A stretch of 13,073 bases of DNA, taken from positions 1 to 13,073 of the forward strand of contig JAHJDK010000207.1 in the NCBI GenBank assembly GCA_018812505.1, in the 5' to 3' direction. Below are positions 1-6,490 of the stretch, in pieces (position 1 is the first letter of the stretch; every line of letters starts with the position of its first letter). The stretch comes from Nanobdellota archaeon. GTDB lineage: Archaea > Nanobdellota > Nanobdellia > Woesearchaeales > GCA-2686295. Below the pieces are notes generated by a model that worked only from the letters and a program-made list of their open reading frames with translations, ran no database searches and was not told the DNA's origin. Both the position numbers and the translations under genes were made by a program.

Positions 1-129
1 TATTTCTTTTTTTTCCAAACGCTCTAAAAAGGATAGGTGTTTATAATACATATCCTCGCCATCCTTTATACTAGGAGTTGAAGCATACCATCTTATCTGT
101 ATTAAATCATAATTTTTTGCATTTATTGA
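1..129 (-). pseudogene. NYN/PIN-like nuclease fragment, truncated at both ends
   Basis: The minus strand is open from about position 129 to the left edge. It reads as a compact protein piece with the pattern YDLIQIRWYAS, then SIKDGEDMYYKHLSFLERL. This alternation of a hydrophobic strand ending in a WY/YY-type motif, a short acidic loop, and a helix with Tyr-Lys and FLxxL resembles the middle of NYN-domain (PIN-like) RNases that are common in DPANN archaea. The N-terminal strand with the first catalytic Asp (usually IDGxN) is absent, because the frame meets a stop just upstream and the sequence turns into the oppositely oriented swivel-domain gene. No start codon with a ribosome site is present. 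The rest of the gene would lie left of the window. The family assignment rests on pattern only and is tentative; that this is a real coding remnant is somewhat more secure. Confidence 0.35.
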
Positions 130-638
130 ATGAGATTGCTTGTAGATTTAATTTGAGTTTGGATGATTTATTATTTTTGTCACATGAAGAGATTGGTAAG
201 CTCTTTGAAATCAAAAATCAGATAATTAAAAGGAGAAAAAACTTCAATATTCTTTTTGAAGATGGTAAATTGATGATTTCAACAGAAAAGATTTGTATGG
301 ATGATGGAGTTGTTGACACAAATGAGATAAAAGGTGTGATTGCGAATAAGGGTTATGTAAAAGGTAAAGTAACAGTTGTTAGGAATCTCGATGAATTGAA
401 AAATGTTGAGAAAGGTGATGTTCTTGTTACTTATATGACTACTCCTGATTTTATAGTTGCAATGGAAAGAGCAGCTGCTTTTGTGACTGATGAAGGAGGT
501 ATTACTTGTCATGCAGCGATTGTCAGCCGAGAGATGAATAAGCCGTGTATTATGAATACGAAAATTGCTACATCTGTTCTTAAAAATGGTGATATGGTAG
601 AGGTTGATGCAGATAAAGGAATTATCAGAAAGCTTTAG
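78..638 (+). CDS. PEP-utilizing enzyme mobile (phosphohistidine swivel) domain protein, likely C-terminal fragment
   Basis: Residues about 82-186 form a complete phosphohistidine swivel domain of the PEP synthase / pyruvate phosphate dikinase / rifampin phosphotransferase superfamily. The catalytic motif TDEGGITCHAAIVSRE places the phosphorylatable histidine at His145, and the domain ends with the usual GDMVEVDADKG segment. Residues about 13-60 match the helical stretch that precedes the second swivel domain of the 777-residue protein in this window (its residues ~585-640), so this looks like the tail of a larger paralogue. There is no convincing start: the frame is blocked by TAG at 72-74, the first start codon is TTG at 78 with GGAG directly abutting it, and homology begins only near position 114. 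No ATP-grasp or TIM-barrel partner is present. It could still be expressed as a small swivel protein, but truncation by the join at its 5' end is more likely. Confidence 0.7.
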   Translation: MKHTILSVLNHNFLHLLNEIACRFNLSLDDLLFLSHEEIGKLFEIKNQIIKRRKNFNILFEDGKLMISTEKICMDDGVVDTNEIKGVIANKGYVKGKVTVVRNLDELKNVEKGDVLVTYMTTPDFIVAMERAAAFVTDEGGITCHAAIVSREMNKPCIMNTKIATSVLKNGDMVEVDADKGIIRKL

Positions 639-646
639 GCTTTCTG
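626..646 (+). terminator. Hairpin spanning the stop codon of the swivel fragment
   Basis: CAGAAAGC (626-633) and GCTTTCTG (639-646) form a perfect 8-bp stem with loop TTTAG, and the TAG stop codon of the upstream gene supplies part of the loop. Degenerate copies of the same hairpin recur in the tandem array just downstream, so this may be the ancestral element. A run of T follows only at 661-669, so a terminator role is inferred. Confidence 0.4.
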
Positions 647-693
647 GAATGCTCAGAAACTTTGTTTTTGGCACACAACAAAAATTGTTGATG

Positions 694-830
694 TTCAAAA
701 ATGAACTATTTTTGTAATTATCAGAAAGATTCAGCTTTCTGGAATTCAAAAATGAACTATTTTTGTAATTATCAGAAAGATTCAGCTTTCTGGAATTCAA
801 AAATGAACTATTTTTGTAATTATCAGAAAG
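694..830. repeat. 51-nt tandem direct repeat, 2.7 copies, two hairpins per unit
   Basis: Near-identical units begin at 694, 745 and 796; the third stops after about 35 nt at 830. Each unit holds a first hairpin, CAAAAAT-GAACT-ATTTTTG (696-714, 747-765, 798-816), and complete units hold a second, CAGAAAG-ATTCAG-CTTTCTG (722-741, 773-792). The second hairpin and its flanks (AATTATCAGAAAG ... CTTTCTGGAAT) closely match the 3' end of the swivel gene at 620-650, which suggests that the array grew from that gene's terminal hairpin. Another perfect stem, CAACAA-AAA-TTGTTG, lies at 676-690. Because 51 is a multiple of three, both strands show an open 17-residue repeat, but this is a by-product. The array sits between two convergent genes, where bidirectional termination is expected. 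Identical units without spacers rule out a CRISPR. Confidence 0.9.
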
Positions 831-844
831 TTAAACTGATTGAC

Positions 845-1600
845 TTACTTGCTTTTCTTCCAGATATCGTAGAAGAATTTTTTATAATGTTCAGCGTTTT
901 CTTTGCACTCTATTACGAATGCTCTTGGTGTTTCTCCCCAGTTGAATGTTATGACATAGTCTTTGCAGATTCCTATTCCTGTTGGCAGTTGTATATTTGT
1001 TGTTTTGAATTCATAGTATCCTGTTTTTGAAAAGTTTACTTTTTCTTCATTTGCTAATGTTTTATCACTTGTTAGGATTTTTGCTTTTATTTTTTTCTCT
1101 GCTCTTTTTAGATGAAAGTTCTGGAATATCATTGTTGGTGATTTTCCTATTAGTCCTTTCCAAGGTATTGTCATTGCAAGATACTCATCATCTCTTTCTA
1201 GTTGGTTTACTAATTCATCAAAGAATGTTCTTATGCCTTCTGTTCCTACATACACTTTGGACTCTTGTTTTGTTTCTGAATATTTTTGTTTTTCTATTAG
1301 TTCTGGAAGAATTTTTTTGAAGTCGTCTTCTTCGTTTTTAAGTTGTTGTTCTTTTCTTTTTATATAATCTAGAATTTTGTTTGGGTGTGATGCTTGAAAA
1401 TATTTTAGTTTTCCTTGTATTATATCTGTGACTAGTCCTTTTAGTTTTAATCGTTCTAGTATCTCGTATACTTTTGATCTTGCGACTGTGGATTTGGTTA
1501 TTATTGGTCCTGTTGTTGTGTTTCCTAGTTCTAGTAGTGCGAAGTATACTTTTATTTCTCCTTTTGTGAATCCTATGTTCTCAAGTAGCTTTGTATTCAT
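845..1600 (-). CDS. TrmB-family transcriptional regulator
   Basis: Archaeal transcription factor of the TrmB family (sugar/metabolite-responsive winged-helix regulators). Residues 1-75 form the winged helix-turn-helix: ENIGFTKGEIKVYFALLELG opens the domain, VARSKVYEILERLKLKGLV is the recognition helix, and GKLKYFQASHP is the wing. A charged coiled coil (about 75-108) serves as dimer linker, and residues about 113-251 (KVYVGTEGIRTFFDEL onward) resemble the TrmB C-terminal effector domain. At 251 residues it lacks the additional sugar-binding region of the classical ~340-residue TrmB, so its ligand cannot be guessed. The ATG at 1600 is well placed: the TATA-like TTTATTTAAAT at 1621-1631 lies about 26 nt upstream, implying a leaderless transcript. 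It is divergent from the HD/double-swivel operon across a 216-nt spacer with palindromes, so it probably controls that operon and itself. Family assignment is firm; target is inferred. Confidence 0.9.
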   Translation of the reverse strand: MNTKLLENIGFTKGEIKVYFALLELGNTTTGPIITKSTVARSKVYEILERLKLKGLVTDIIQGKLKYFQASHPNKILDYIKRKEQQLKNEEDDFKKILPELIEKQKYSETKQESKVYVGTEGIRTFFDELVNQLERDDEYLAMTIPWKGLIGKSPTMIFQNFHLKRAEKKIKAKILTSDKTLANEEKVNFSKTGYYEFKTTNIQLPTGIGICKDYVITFNWGETPRAFVIECKENAEHYKKFFYDIWKKSK

Positions 1601-1640
1601 ATTGTTGTTTTATTTGTCTATTTATTTAAATCTTTTGTTT

Positions 1641-1660
1641 GTTCTCCCCTAAGGGAGGAC
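1641..1660. promoter_or_regulatory. Imperfect palindrome upstream of TrmB TATA box, candidate operator
   Basis: GTTCTCCCCTAAGGGAGGAC is a 20-nt dyad in which 16 positions agree with their reverse complement (core CTCCC-CTAA-GGGAG). It lies just upstream of the TrmB TATA box (1621-1631), a position suited to autoregulation or activation. The GC content is conspicuous in an otherwise very AT-rich spacer. Binding by TrmB is an inference. Confidence 0.5.
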
Positions 1661-1680
1661 TAATATTAATATAGTTTAAT

Positions 1681-1695
1681 TACTATATAGTAGTA
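1681..1695. promoter_or_regulatory. TACT/AGTA dyad over putative operon promoter
   Basis: TACTATATAGTA (1681-1692) is a perfect 12-nt palindrome, and the overlapping 15-mer TACT-N7-AGTA (1681-1695) resembles the TACT-N7/8-GAGTA motif reported for Halobacterium TrmB. It coincides with the most likely TATA region of the rightward operon, so a bound regulator would compete with TBP. The palindrome itself is visible; its role as a TrmB operator is inferred, and part of the signal is simply a TATA box. Confidence 0.4.
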
Positions 1696-1717
1696 TAAAA
1701 AACAAAAAAGAGGCAAA

Positions 1718-1810
1718 ATGAAAACAAACAACCGAAAAAATAGTGTTAGTACCAGAGCAATGGTGGCCACCCAACAATATTTGTCAAATAAAAAAAAGAA
1801 AAAAAGGTGA
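1718..1810 (+). CDS. 30-codon basic leader ORF (candidate leader peptide)
   Basis: An ATG at 1718 is preceded at short distance by GAGG (1709-1712). It opens a frame of 30 codons whose product starts MKTNNRKNSVSTRAMVATQQ and ends in a cluster of lysines and an arginine. Its TGA (1808-1810) lies inside the Shine-Dalgarno AGGTGA (1805-1810) of the HD gene, so translation of the leader would bring ribosomes directly to the next start. Within the ORF are the palindrome GGTGGCCACC (1762-1771) and the stem-loop TATTTG-T-CAAATA (1778-1790). No homologue is recognised. The arrangement fits a translationally coupled leader peptide or small basic protein; alternatively it is a chance ORF in a structured 5' leader. 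Confidence 0.4.
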   Translation: MKTNNRKNSVSTRAMVATQQYLSNKKKKKR

Positions 1811-1816
1811 TAAAAA

Positions 1817-2911
1817 ATGGAAAAACTACAACAAAAGTTGTTTAAAGAAATGAATGAACTGCATGAAGAAGCAGAGTTTAGGAGAGGACATGGTTTAAGA
1901 GATCATACTTTCTTGGTCGCTTCGAATGCAGTTAGCATGGCTACGCAGACAGGTATGAGTTTAAAAGATATTGTTAAATCTTATATCTCAGGACTTATGC
2001 ACGACATAATTCAGCCAGAACAAGTCATGGTTGGCAGTGATATAGAACGTATGTTAATCAACAGGTTTGGTTATGATGGACAAGGATCTGATGACAACGA
2101 AGAGAGAGAAAGTGCAAGGTTTGCAAATCATTATTTGAACCAAGCTTCAACAATTAAACTGTTGAACAGTTTTGGTGTTGACCTGACAAAAGGAGACATT
2201 AGTGATATAACTGCTGCAATCCTTACGACTGCTGGAAAGATGAATCCTGAAACAGGATTATTTGAGTTAAATGGAGAAACAGGTTCATTTAAAGATTTAG
2301 ATAGGCTTTCCCAGATTACATACTTGGGAGATAAGTTATCAGGAGCAGCTCCAAACATGATTTTTAATGCATCTGCAAAAGTCATGGCTCTCTACGCGCA
2401 AAAAGGTCTTGAAAGCTCAATCTATCAGTTTGTGATAGACAAATTTGTGCCTCATATCAAGAAAAGAGACAGGTTCTTCAGCGAAGTCTTGAAGAACGAC
2501 AGAATTGGAACTGTATATGAATTGAATGAAACCAACAGAAGATTAATTGAGAATGGTATGAGTCTGCAGAAAGAATTTGTAGAACAAATAGGAAAAGAGA
2601 CTGAACATGATATAATGTATGGACGAGTTGGTCAGCTATTCACTTGTATGAGAATGATAGAATTGGCTAACACTATGATTCGTGAAAAAATAAGCGAAGG
2701 AGATGTTAGAGGAATAGACGGTTTTGATCTTATACAAGAGTTTTATGCAAGAAAGATGCATATGGCTCCAAACCCTGGAGAAGCTGCATGTACTAATTTG
2801 AAGAATTGTGCATTTACAGAGTATATAAACGATTCACTTCAGGATCAAAGAAGAATGGGAACAGCAATCGAGAAAACTCTAATTCCACACTCAGATTATA
2901 CGCCATTCTAA
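1817..2911 (+). CDS. HD-domain protein (putative metal-dependent phosphohydrolase)
   Basis: The 364-residue protein carries the metal-ligand pattern of the HD superfamily: His30 in GHGLRDHTFLVA, the signature His62-Asp63 in ISGLMHDI, and a later Asp172 in ITYLGDKLSG. HD proteins hydrolyse phosphomonoesters, phosphodiesters or nucleotides using these residues; no subfamily (dGTPase, RelA/SpoT, PDE) signature is apparent, so the substrate is unknown. Residues about 220-364 are helical, with cysteines near CTNLKNCAF, and carry no recognised domain. The start is well supported: AGGTGA (1805-1810) sits 6 nt before the ATG and overlaps the stop of the small leader ORF. It is followed after 44 nt by the double-swivel protein on the same strand, suggesting one functional unit under the divergent TrmB regulator. 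That the HD enzyme acts on a phosphorylated product of the swivel protein is inference from context only. Confidence 0.75.
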   Translation: MEKLQQKLFKEMNELHEEAEFRRGHGLRDHTFLVASNAVSMATQTGMSLKDIVKSYISGLMHDIIQPEQVMVGSDIERMLINRFGYDGQGSDDNEERESARFANHYLNQASTIKLLNSFGVDLTKGDISDITAAILTTAGKMNPETGLFELNGETGSFKDLDRLSQITYLGDKLSGAAPNMIFNASAKVMALYAQKGLESSIYQFVIDKFVPHIKKRDRFFSEVLKNDRIGTVYELNETNRRLIENGMSLQKEFVEQIGKETEHDIMYGRVGQLFTCMRMIELANTMIREKISEGDVRGIDGFDLIQEFYARKMHMAPNPGEAACTNLKNCAFTEYINDSLQDQRRMGTAIEKTLIPHSDYTPF

Positions 2912-2942
2912 TTTTTTTCTTTTTTTCTTATTATAATTTTAA
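2912..2942 (+). terminator. T-rich tract after HD gene
   Basis: Immediately after the HD stop codon, runs of seven T's separated by C (2913-2927 region) form a U-rich stretch of the kind used for archaeal factor-assisted termination. It precedes the ribosome site AAGGTTG of the next gene by only about 15 nt. It may therefore cause partial termination and tune the ratio of the HD and double-swivel transcripts. The TTATAATTT within it could also act as an internal TATA box. Confidence 0.35.
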
Positions 2943-2955
2943 AAAAGGTTGAAAA

Positions 2956-5289
2956 ATGAAACAAAAAAAGAACAACGGAATCAAGGAATCTCTTATTGAG
3001 ATAAAAAGAATTTTTGATAGTTGGGGAATTGATAGAAAGGATTGGGCTTTGATGATTCACTTTGCAGATATCCTGCAAGGATATGAATTAAAGAAGTCTT
3101 TAAGGTCAGGACCTCCTCACTTGAATATTGTAATGAGAGCTTCAGCAATACCTTGGAAGATAAATGAAGATTTATTGGGTGTTGACGCTATTATTCCTAA
3201 AAATACAAGGTTCGCTAATGATATTTCAGAATTTCATAAAAAGTTTAATTGTGATTTTGATATAGTTCCAGAATCAGATGAATCTTTCAACACTTTTTCA
3301 AAGGACTTTGTTAATCATACTATTGCAGGTCATACAATCACTTTGCTGAGTGTTCTTGGAGATTTAAAATACACTGAAAAAAGTTTAGAGGATAAATTTG
3401 AAGAATGGGGTTCTAAATCACAGAGAGTTCTTCTTAAGGTGAAAGAGATATCAGAAATTGCAGAGAAGAAAAATGATAAAGAAATCTTAAAATGTGCTCA
3501 GAGAATACTCTCAAAGTACAAGATAGAAGAATCTAAAGAGCTTGATGTGAATAAAGAAATAAAAGGCATATGCGCTCATAGAGGAAAGGTTATAGGAAAA
3601 GCATTAGTTGTAACAGATAATGATTCAGATCCATTTAATAAGGTTCTTTCAATTAAAGAAGGAATGGTTTTAGTTGTGCCATTAACAAGGCCTCCTTACA
3701 TGCCAGCCATCCAGAAATGTTGTGCTTTAGTAACTGATGAAGGAGGTGTTCTTTCTCACGCAGCGATTATTGCTAGAGAAATGAATAAACCTTGCGTTAT
3801 TGGAACTAAGAACGCAACTAAAATATTAAAAGATGGTGATTTAGTTGAAGTCGACGCTACAAAAGGAGAAGTCAAAAAACTGAGCGAAGATTGGGTTCTG
3901 CGTTGGGAATCAGTACATCCTTTCTTTAGGATGAATTGTTTCTTTAACGGTCACAAAAAGAAGCAGATTCTTGGAAGCGACTATTCAAAACTTTTAGGTA
4001 TTAGCAGAAATAATAAGATACAGATGTATTATTCCCAAAATGATTTGGAGAGAAAGTCAGAACAAGCTTTGAGCATGTTTAATGATAATAATAAATTATC
4101 TAAATACTTGAAATTTGTTAAAAAAAATAATTTTGAGTTGATTAAAGAAATCAAAGGTTTGTTAACACAAAAAAATTTATCTGAAAAAGTATTCATAAAA
4201 AAATATGAGTCTTGCATGATAAGATTAGAGTGTTTGCTTGCAAGTTATGATCTTTCTAGACCAGAATTCTTTGTGTCTGTTGAGAAAGAGGTTAAGGACA
4301 ACCTTAAAAATAAGATTCTTGAAGGTGATTTGAATGAAATATTTACTTTGCTCACCACCAACACTAAGAGGACTTTGTTGAATCAGGAAGAGTTGGATAG
4401 ATTGGATATCGCTTTAAGAATTCATAAACACCAGCAAAAGTACGGATGGATTGGAACTTCTGAAAGTGAAGAACCTTGGGACGTTGAACATTTTAAGTTG
4501 CAGTTAGATGAAGATTTAAAGCTTTCTTTTGAAGAACTCATAAAGAAGATAAGTGATAAAGAGCATCATGAAGCTAATACAGAACAAAAGCAAAAAGAGC
4601 TGGCTAAAAGACTGAAAATTTCAAAATCTACAAACTCTTTACTAGAGATTATAAAAACTTTTTCGCATTTAAGATTAAATACTAGATTAAAATGGGTTAG
4701 GGCTGGTTATCTTATGAGATTCGTTTTTAAGGAGATTGAAAAGAGAACAAGTGTTAATTCTAAGAATCTTGAAAAATACACTTTGGATGAGATGATGAAT
4801 TTATTAGAAAATAATGTTAGAGTTAGTTCTGAAGAGCTTGACGCAAGAGATGATTATGCTTTTCTCTTGGTTGATGATGAATTGAATTTTTTTAGGGGAA
4901 AAGAAGTTAAATTGTTAGAAGAGGAACAGATTGAGAAAGTTGATTATTCAATCATCAAAGAAGTAAGAGGAATGGTTGCTAATTCTGGAAAAGTAACAGG
5001 AAAAGTCAGGGTTATCAATGCTTTGACGGAAAATCAAGATAAAGCAATTAATGATATGAAACAAGGTGAGGTTCTCGTTACAGGGATGACTAGACCTCAT
5101 TTAATTGTTGCCATGAAGAAAGCATCAGCTATAGTAACTGATGAAGGTGGGATAACAAGTCATGCAGCAATTATTTCCAGAGAATTAGGAAAGCCGTGCA
5201 TTATTGGTACGAAGATAGCAACCAAGGTTTTTAAGGATGGAGACTTGGTTGAGGTTGATGGAAGCAAAGGATTAGTTAGGAAGAAATAA
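2956..5289 (+). CDS. Double phosphohistidine-swivel protein lacking ATP-grasp and PEP-binding domains
   Basis: The 777-residue protein has two full PEP-utilizing-enzyme mobile domains. Domain 1 (about 200-309) has VTDEGGVLSHAAIIARE with His268; domain 2 (about 668-777) has VTDEGGITSHAAIISRE with His736. In PEP synthase, pyruvate phosphate dikinase and rifampin phosphotransferase this histidine carries phosphate between an ATP-grasp domain and an acceptor site. Neither an ATP-grasp nor a PEP/pyruvate TIM barrel can be seen here. Residues 1-190 form an unassigned N-terminal domain; the blocks PPHLNIVM and NCDFDIVP are faintly reminiscent of a degenerate nucleotidyltransferase fold. Residues 310-665 are mostly helical and include HKHQQKYGWIG...EEPW (490-508). 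The start has AAGGTTG about 6 nt upstream. The gene follows the HD gene and overlaps folC tail to tail by 18 nt. Swivel assignment is firm; the phosphoryl donor and acceptor, presumably acting in trans, are unknown. Confidence 0.85.
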   Translation: MKQKKNNGIKESLIEIKRIFDSWGIDRKDWALMIHFADILQGYELKKSLRSGPPHLNIVMRASAIPWKINEDLLGVDAIIPKNTRFANDISEFHKKFNCDFDIVPESDESFNTFSKDFVNHTIAGHTITLLSVLGDLKYTEKSLEDKFEEWGSKSQRVLLKVKEISEIAEKKNDKEILKCAQRILSKYKIEESKELDVNKEIKGICAHRGKVIGKALVVTDNDSDPFNKVLSIKEGMVLVVPLTRPPYMPAIQKCCALVTDEGGVLSHAAIIAREMNKPCVIGTKNATKILKDGDLVEVDATKGEVKKLSEDWVLRWESVHPFFRMNCFFNGHKKKQILGSDYSKLLGISRNNKIQMYYSQNDLERKSEQALSMFNDNNKLSKYLKFVKKNNFELIKEIKGLLTQKNLSEKVFIKKYESCMIRLECLLASYDLSRPEFFVSVEKEVKDNLKNKILEGDLNEIFTLLTTNTKRTLLNQEELDRLDIALRIHKHQQKYGWIGTSESEEPWDVEHFKLQLDEDLKLSFEELIKKISDKEHHEANTEQKQKELAKRLKISKSTNSLLEIIKTFSHLRLNTRLKWVRAGYLMRFVFKEIEKRTSVNSKNLEKYTLDEMMNLLENNVRVSSEELDARDDYAFLLVDDELNFFRGKEVKLLEEEQIEKVDYSIIKEVRGMVANSGKVTGKVRVINALTENQDKAINDMKQGEVLVTGMTRPHLIVAMKKASAIVTDEGGITSHAAIISRELGKPCIIGTKIATKVFKDGDLVEVDGSKGLVRKK

Positions 5290-6477
5290 CTCTTCTGCCT
5301 CGCCAATCATGTATATTGATCCTGTTATCAAAACATCTTCTTTGCTCTTGATAGCTTTTTTCACTGCTTCTTTGACATCTCTTATTATTTCAAAGTCTTT
5401 TTTTATAATGTCAGAGTAATTATCTGGGTTTTCACCTCTGTATTTTCCCTGTGTTAGTATGAATCTTTTTGCAACTTTAGAAACTTCTTTTATCATGTCT
5501 TTCTTATAATCACCATCTATCATTCCAAACACTACCAAAAATTCTCCATAGTTTTTTCCTAAGAAGTTTATTAGTGCTTTCATTCCTGCAGTGTTATGTG
5601 CTGAATCTATGATTACTAAAGGATTTTTTCTGACAATCTCTATTCTTCCAGGCCAAAATGCGTCTTTTAAATCTATACTTTTAATTCCTAATAGTTCAAG
5701 AGCTTTTATTGCTAGGCAAGCATTTTTTATCTGGTGTTCTCCAACAAGTTTTATCTCGTATGTCTTGTTTCTCACTTTGAAAACTTGGTGTTCTTTGTTT
5801 GATTGTATTATTTCGTAATCATCAATTTTGTAAAGTTTGGAGTTGGTCTCTTTGCATTTGTTTCTGAAGATGTTTAACACTTCTTCGTTTTCTTCTGCTG
5901 TGACTAGAGGGATGTCTTTTTTTATGATGCCTGCTTTTTCCACTGCAATTTCTTTTTCAGTTTTACCAAGATGTTTCACATGGTCTATTGCTATGTTTGT
6001 GATGACAGATATTTTTGGAGTTACAACGTTGGTAGCGTCTAATCTTCCACCCATGCCTGTTTCTAGCACTATGTAGTCAGGTTTTTTCTCGTAGAAATAC
6101 AGAAATGCCAGTGCTGTTGTGAATTCAAAAAAAGTTGGTTGTAAATTGTTTTCTTCACTGCATTTTTTTATCTTCTCAACTAGTGTTGCAATATCTTCAT
6201 CAGTTATGTCTTTATTATTGATTTTTATCCGTTCATTAAATCTTACTAAATGAGGAGAGGTGTATAATCCTGTTGAGAAACCATTTTTTCTAATCACACT
6301 TTCAATCATTGCTGCAGTGCTTCCTTTGCCGTTTGTGCCTGCGATGTGGATGTACTTCAAGTTTTTATGAGGATTATCTAATGCTTTCAGTAATTTAGAA
6401 ATTACTTCAAGTCCTGGCTTTATGCCGAATCTTTCAAGAGAGTACATGTATTTGAGTAGGTCTTTAATATTAGTCAT
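5272..6477 (-). CDS. folC: Folylpolyglutamate synthase / dihydrofolate synthase
   Basis: FolC is a Mur-ligase-family cytosolic enzyme that adds glutamate to (dihydro)folate or a related pterin in an ATP-dependent reaction. The 401 residues hold every expected block in order: P-loop GTNGKGS (47-53, Lys51), LYTSPHLVRFNERI (71-84) of the folate/omega loop, TFFEFTTALAF (115-125), ETGMGGRLDATN (139-150), AIDHVKHLG, VEKAGIIK with the lysine (Lys181) that is carbamylated in family members, LVGEHQIKNACLAI (244-257), WPGRIE (275-280) and DSAHN (291-295). The last block is usually DGAHN, so Gly292 is replaced by Ser. Length is close to the usual ~420. It begins 13 nt after the radical SAM gene, consistent with an operon, and its 3' end overlaps the convergent double-swivel gene by 18 nt. 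Whether it acts on folate or an archaeal pterin cannot be told. Confidence 0.93.
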   Translation of the reverse strand: MTNIKDLLKYMYSLERFGIKPGLEVISKLLKALDNPHKNLKYIHIAGTNGKGSTAAMIESVIRKNGFSTGLYTSPHLVRFNERIKINNKDITDEDIATLVEKIKKCSEENNLQPTFFEFTTALAFLYFYEKKPDYIVLETGMGGRLDATNVVTPKISVITNIAIDHVKHLGKTEKEIAVEKAGIIKKDIPLVTAEENEEVLNIFRNKCKETNSKLYKIDDYEIIQSNKEHQVFKVRNKTYEIKLVGEHQIKNACLAIKALELLGIKSIDLKDAFWPGRIEIVRKNPLVIIDSAHNTAGMKALINFLGKNYGEFLVVFGMIDGDYKKDMIKEVSKVAKRFILTQGKYRGENPDNYSDIIKKDFEIIRDVKEAVKKAIKSKEDVLITGSIYMIGEAEELFLPN

Positions 6478-6490
6478 TTTTTTAAATTGT

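Larger units (their letters stand above)
1601..1816. promoter_or_regulatory. Divergent control region between TrmB gene and HD/swivel operon
   Basis: This 216-nt spacer holds promoters for both directions. For TrmB (minus), TTTATTTAAAT at 1621-1631 is a TATA box at about -26. For the rightward operon, ACTATATAGTA near 1682-1692 or GTATAAAAA near 1693-1701 could be the TATA box. Several dyad symmetries are present and are listed separately. The rightward half contains the 30-codon leader ORF and, inside it, the perfect palindrome GGTGGCCACC (1762-1771) and TATTTG-T-CAAATA (1778-1790), either of which could form RNA structure before the HD gene. Confidence 0.6.

Noticed and set aside
279..800. 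Minus-strand ORF across the swivel fragment and repeats
   Set aside because: Antisense to a clear swivel domain; its repeated segment is the mirror of the tandem DNA repeat.
694..830. CRISPR array
   Set aside because: The 51-nt units are contiguous with no unique spacers, and no cas genes are present.
701..1030. Plus-strand ORF with a repeated 17-residue unit (MNYFCNYQKDSAFWNSK)
   Set aside because: It is open only because the repeat length is a multiple of three, and it then runs antisense through the TrmB gene; no ribosome site or plausible protein composition.
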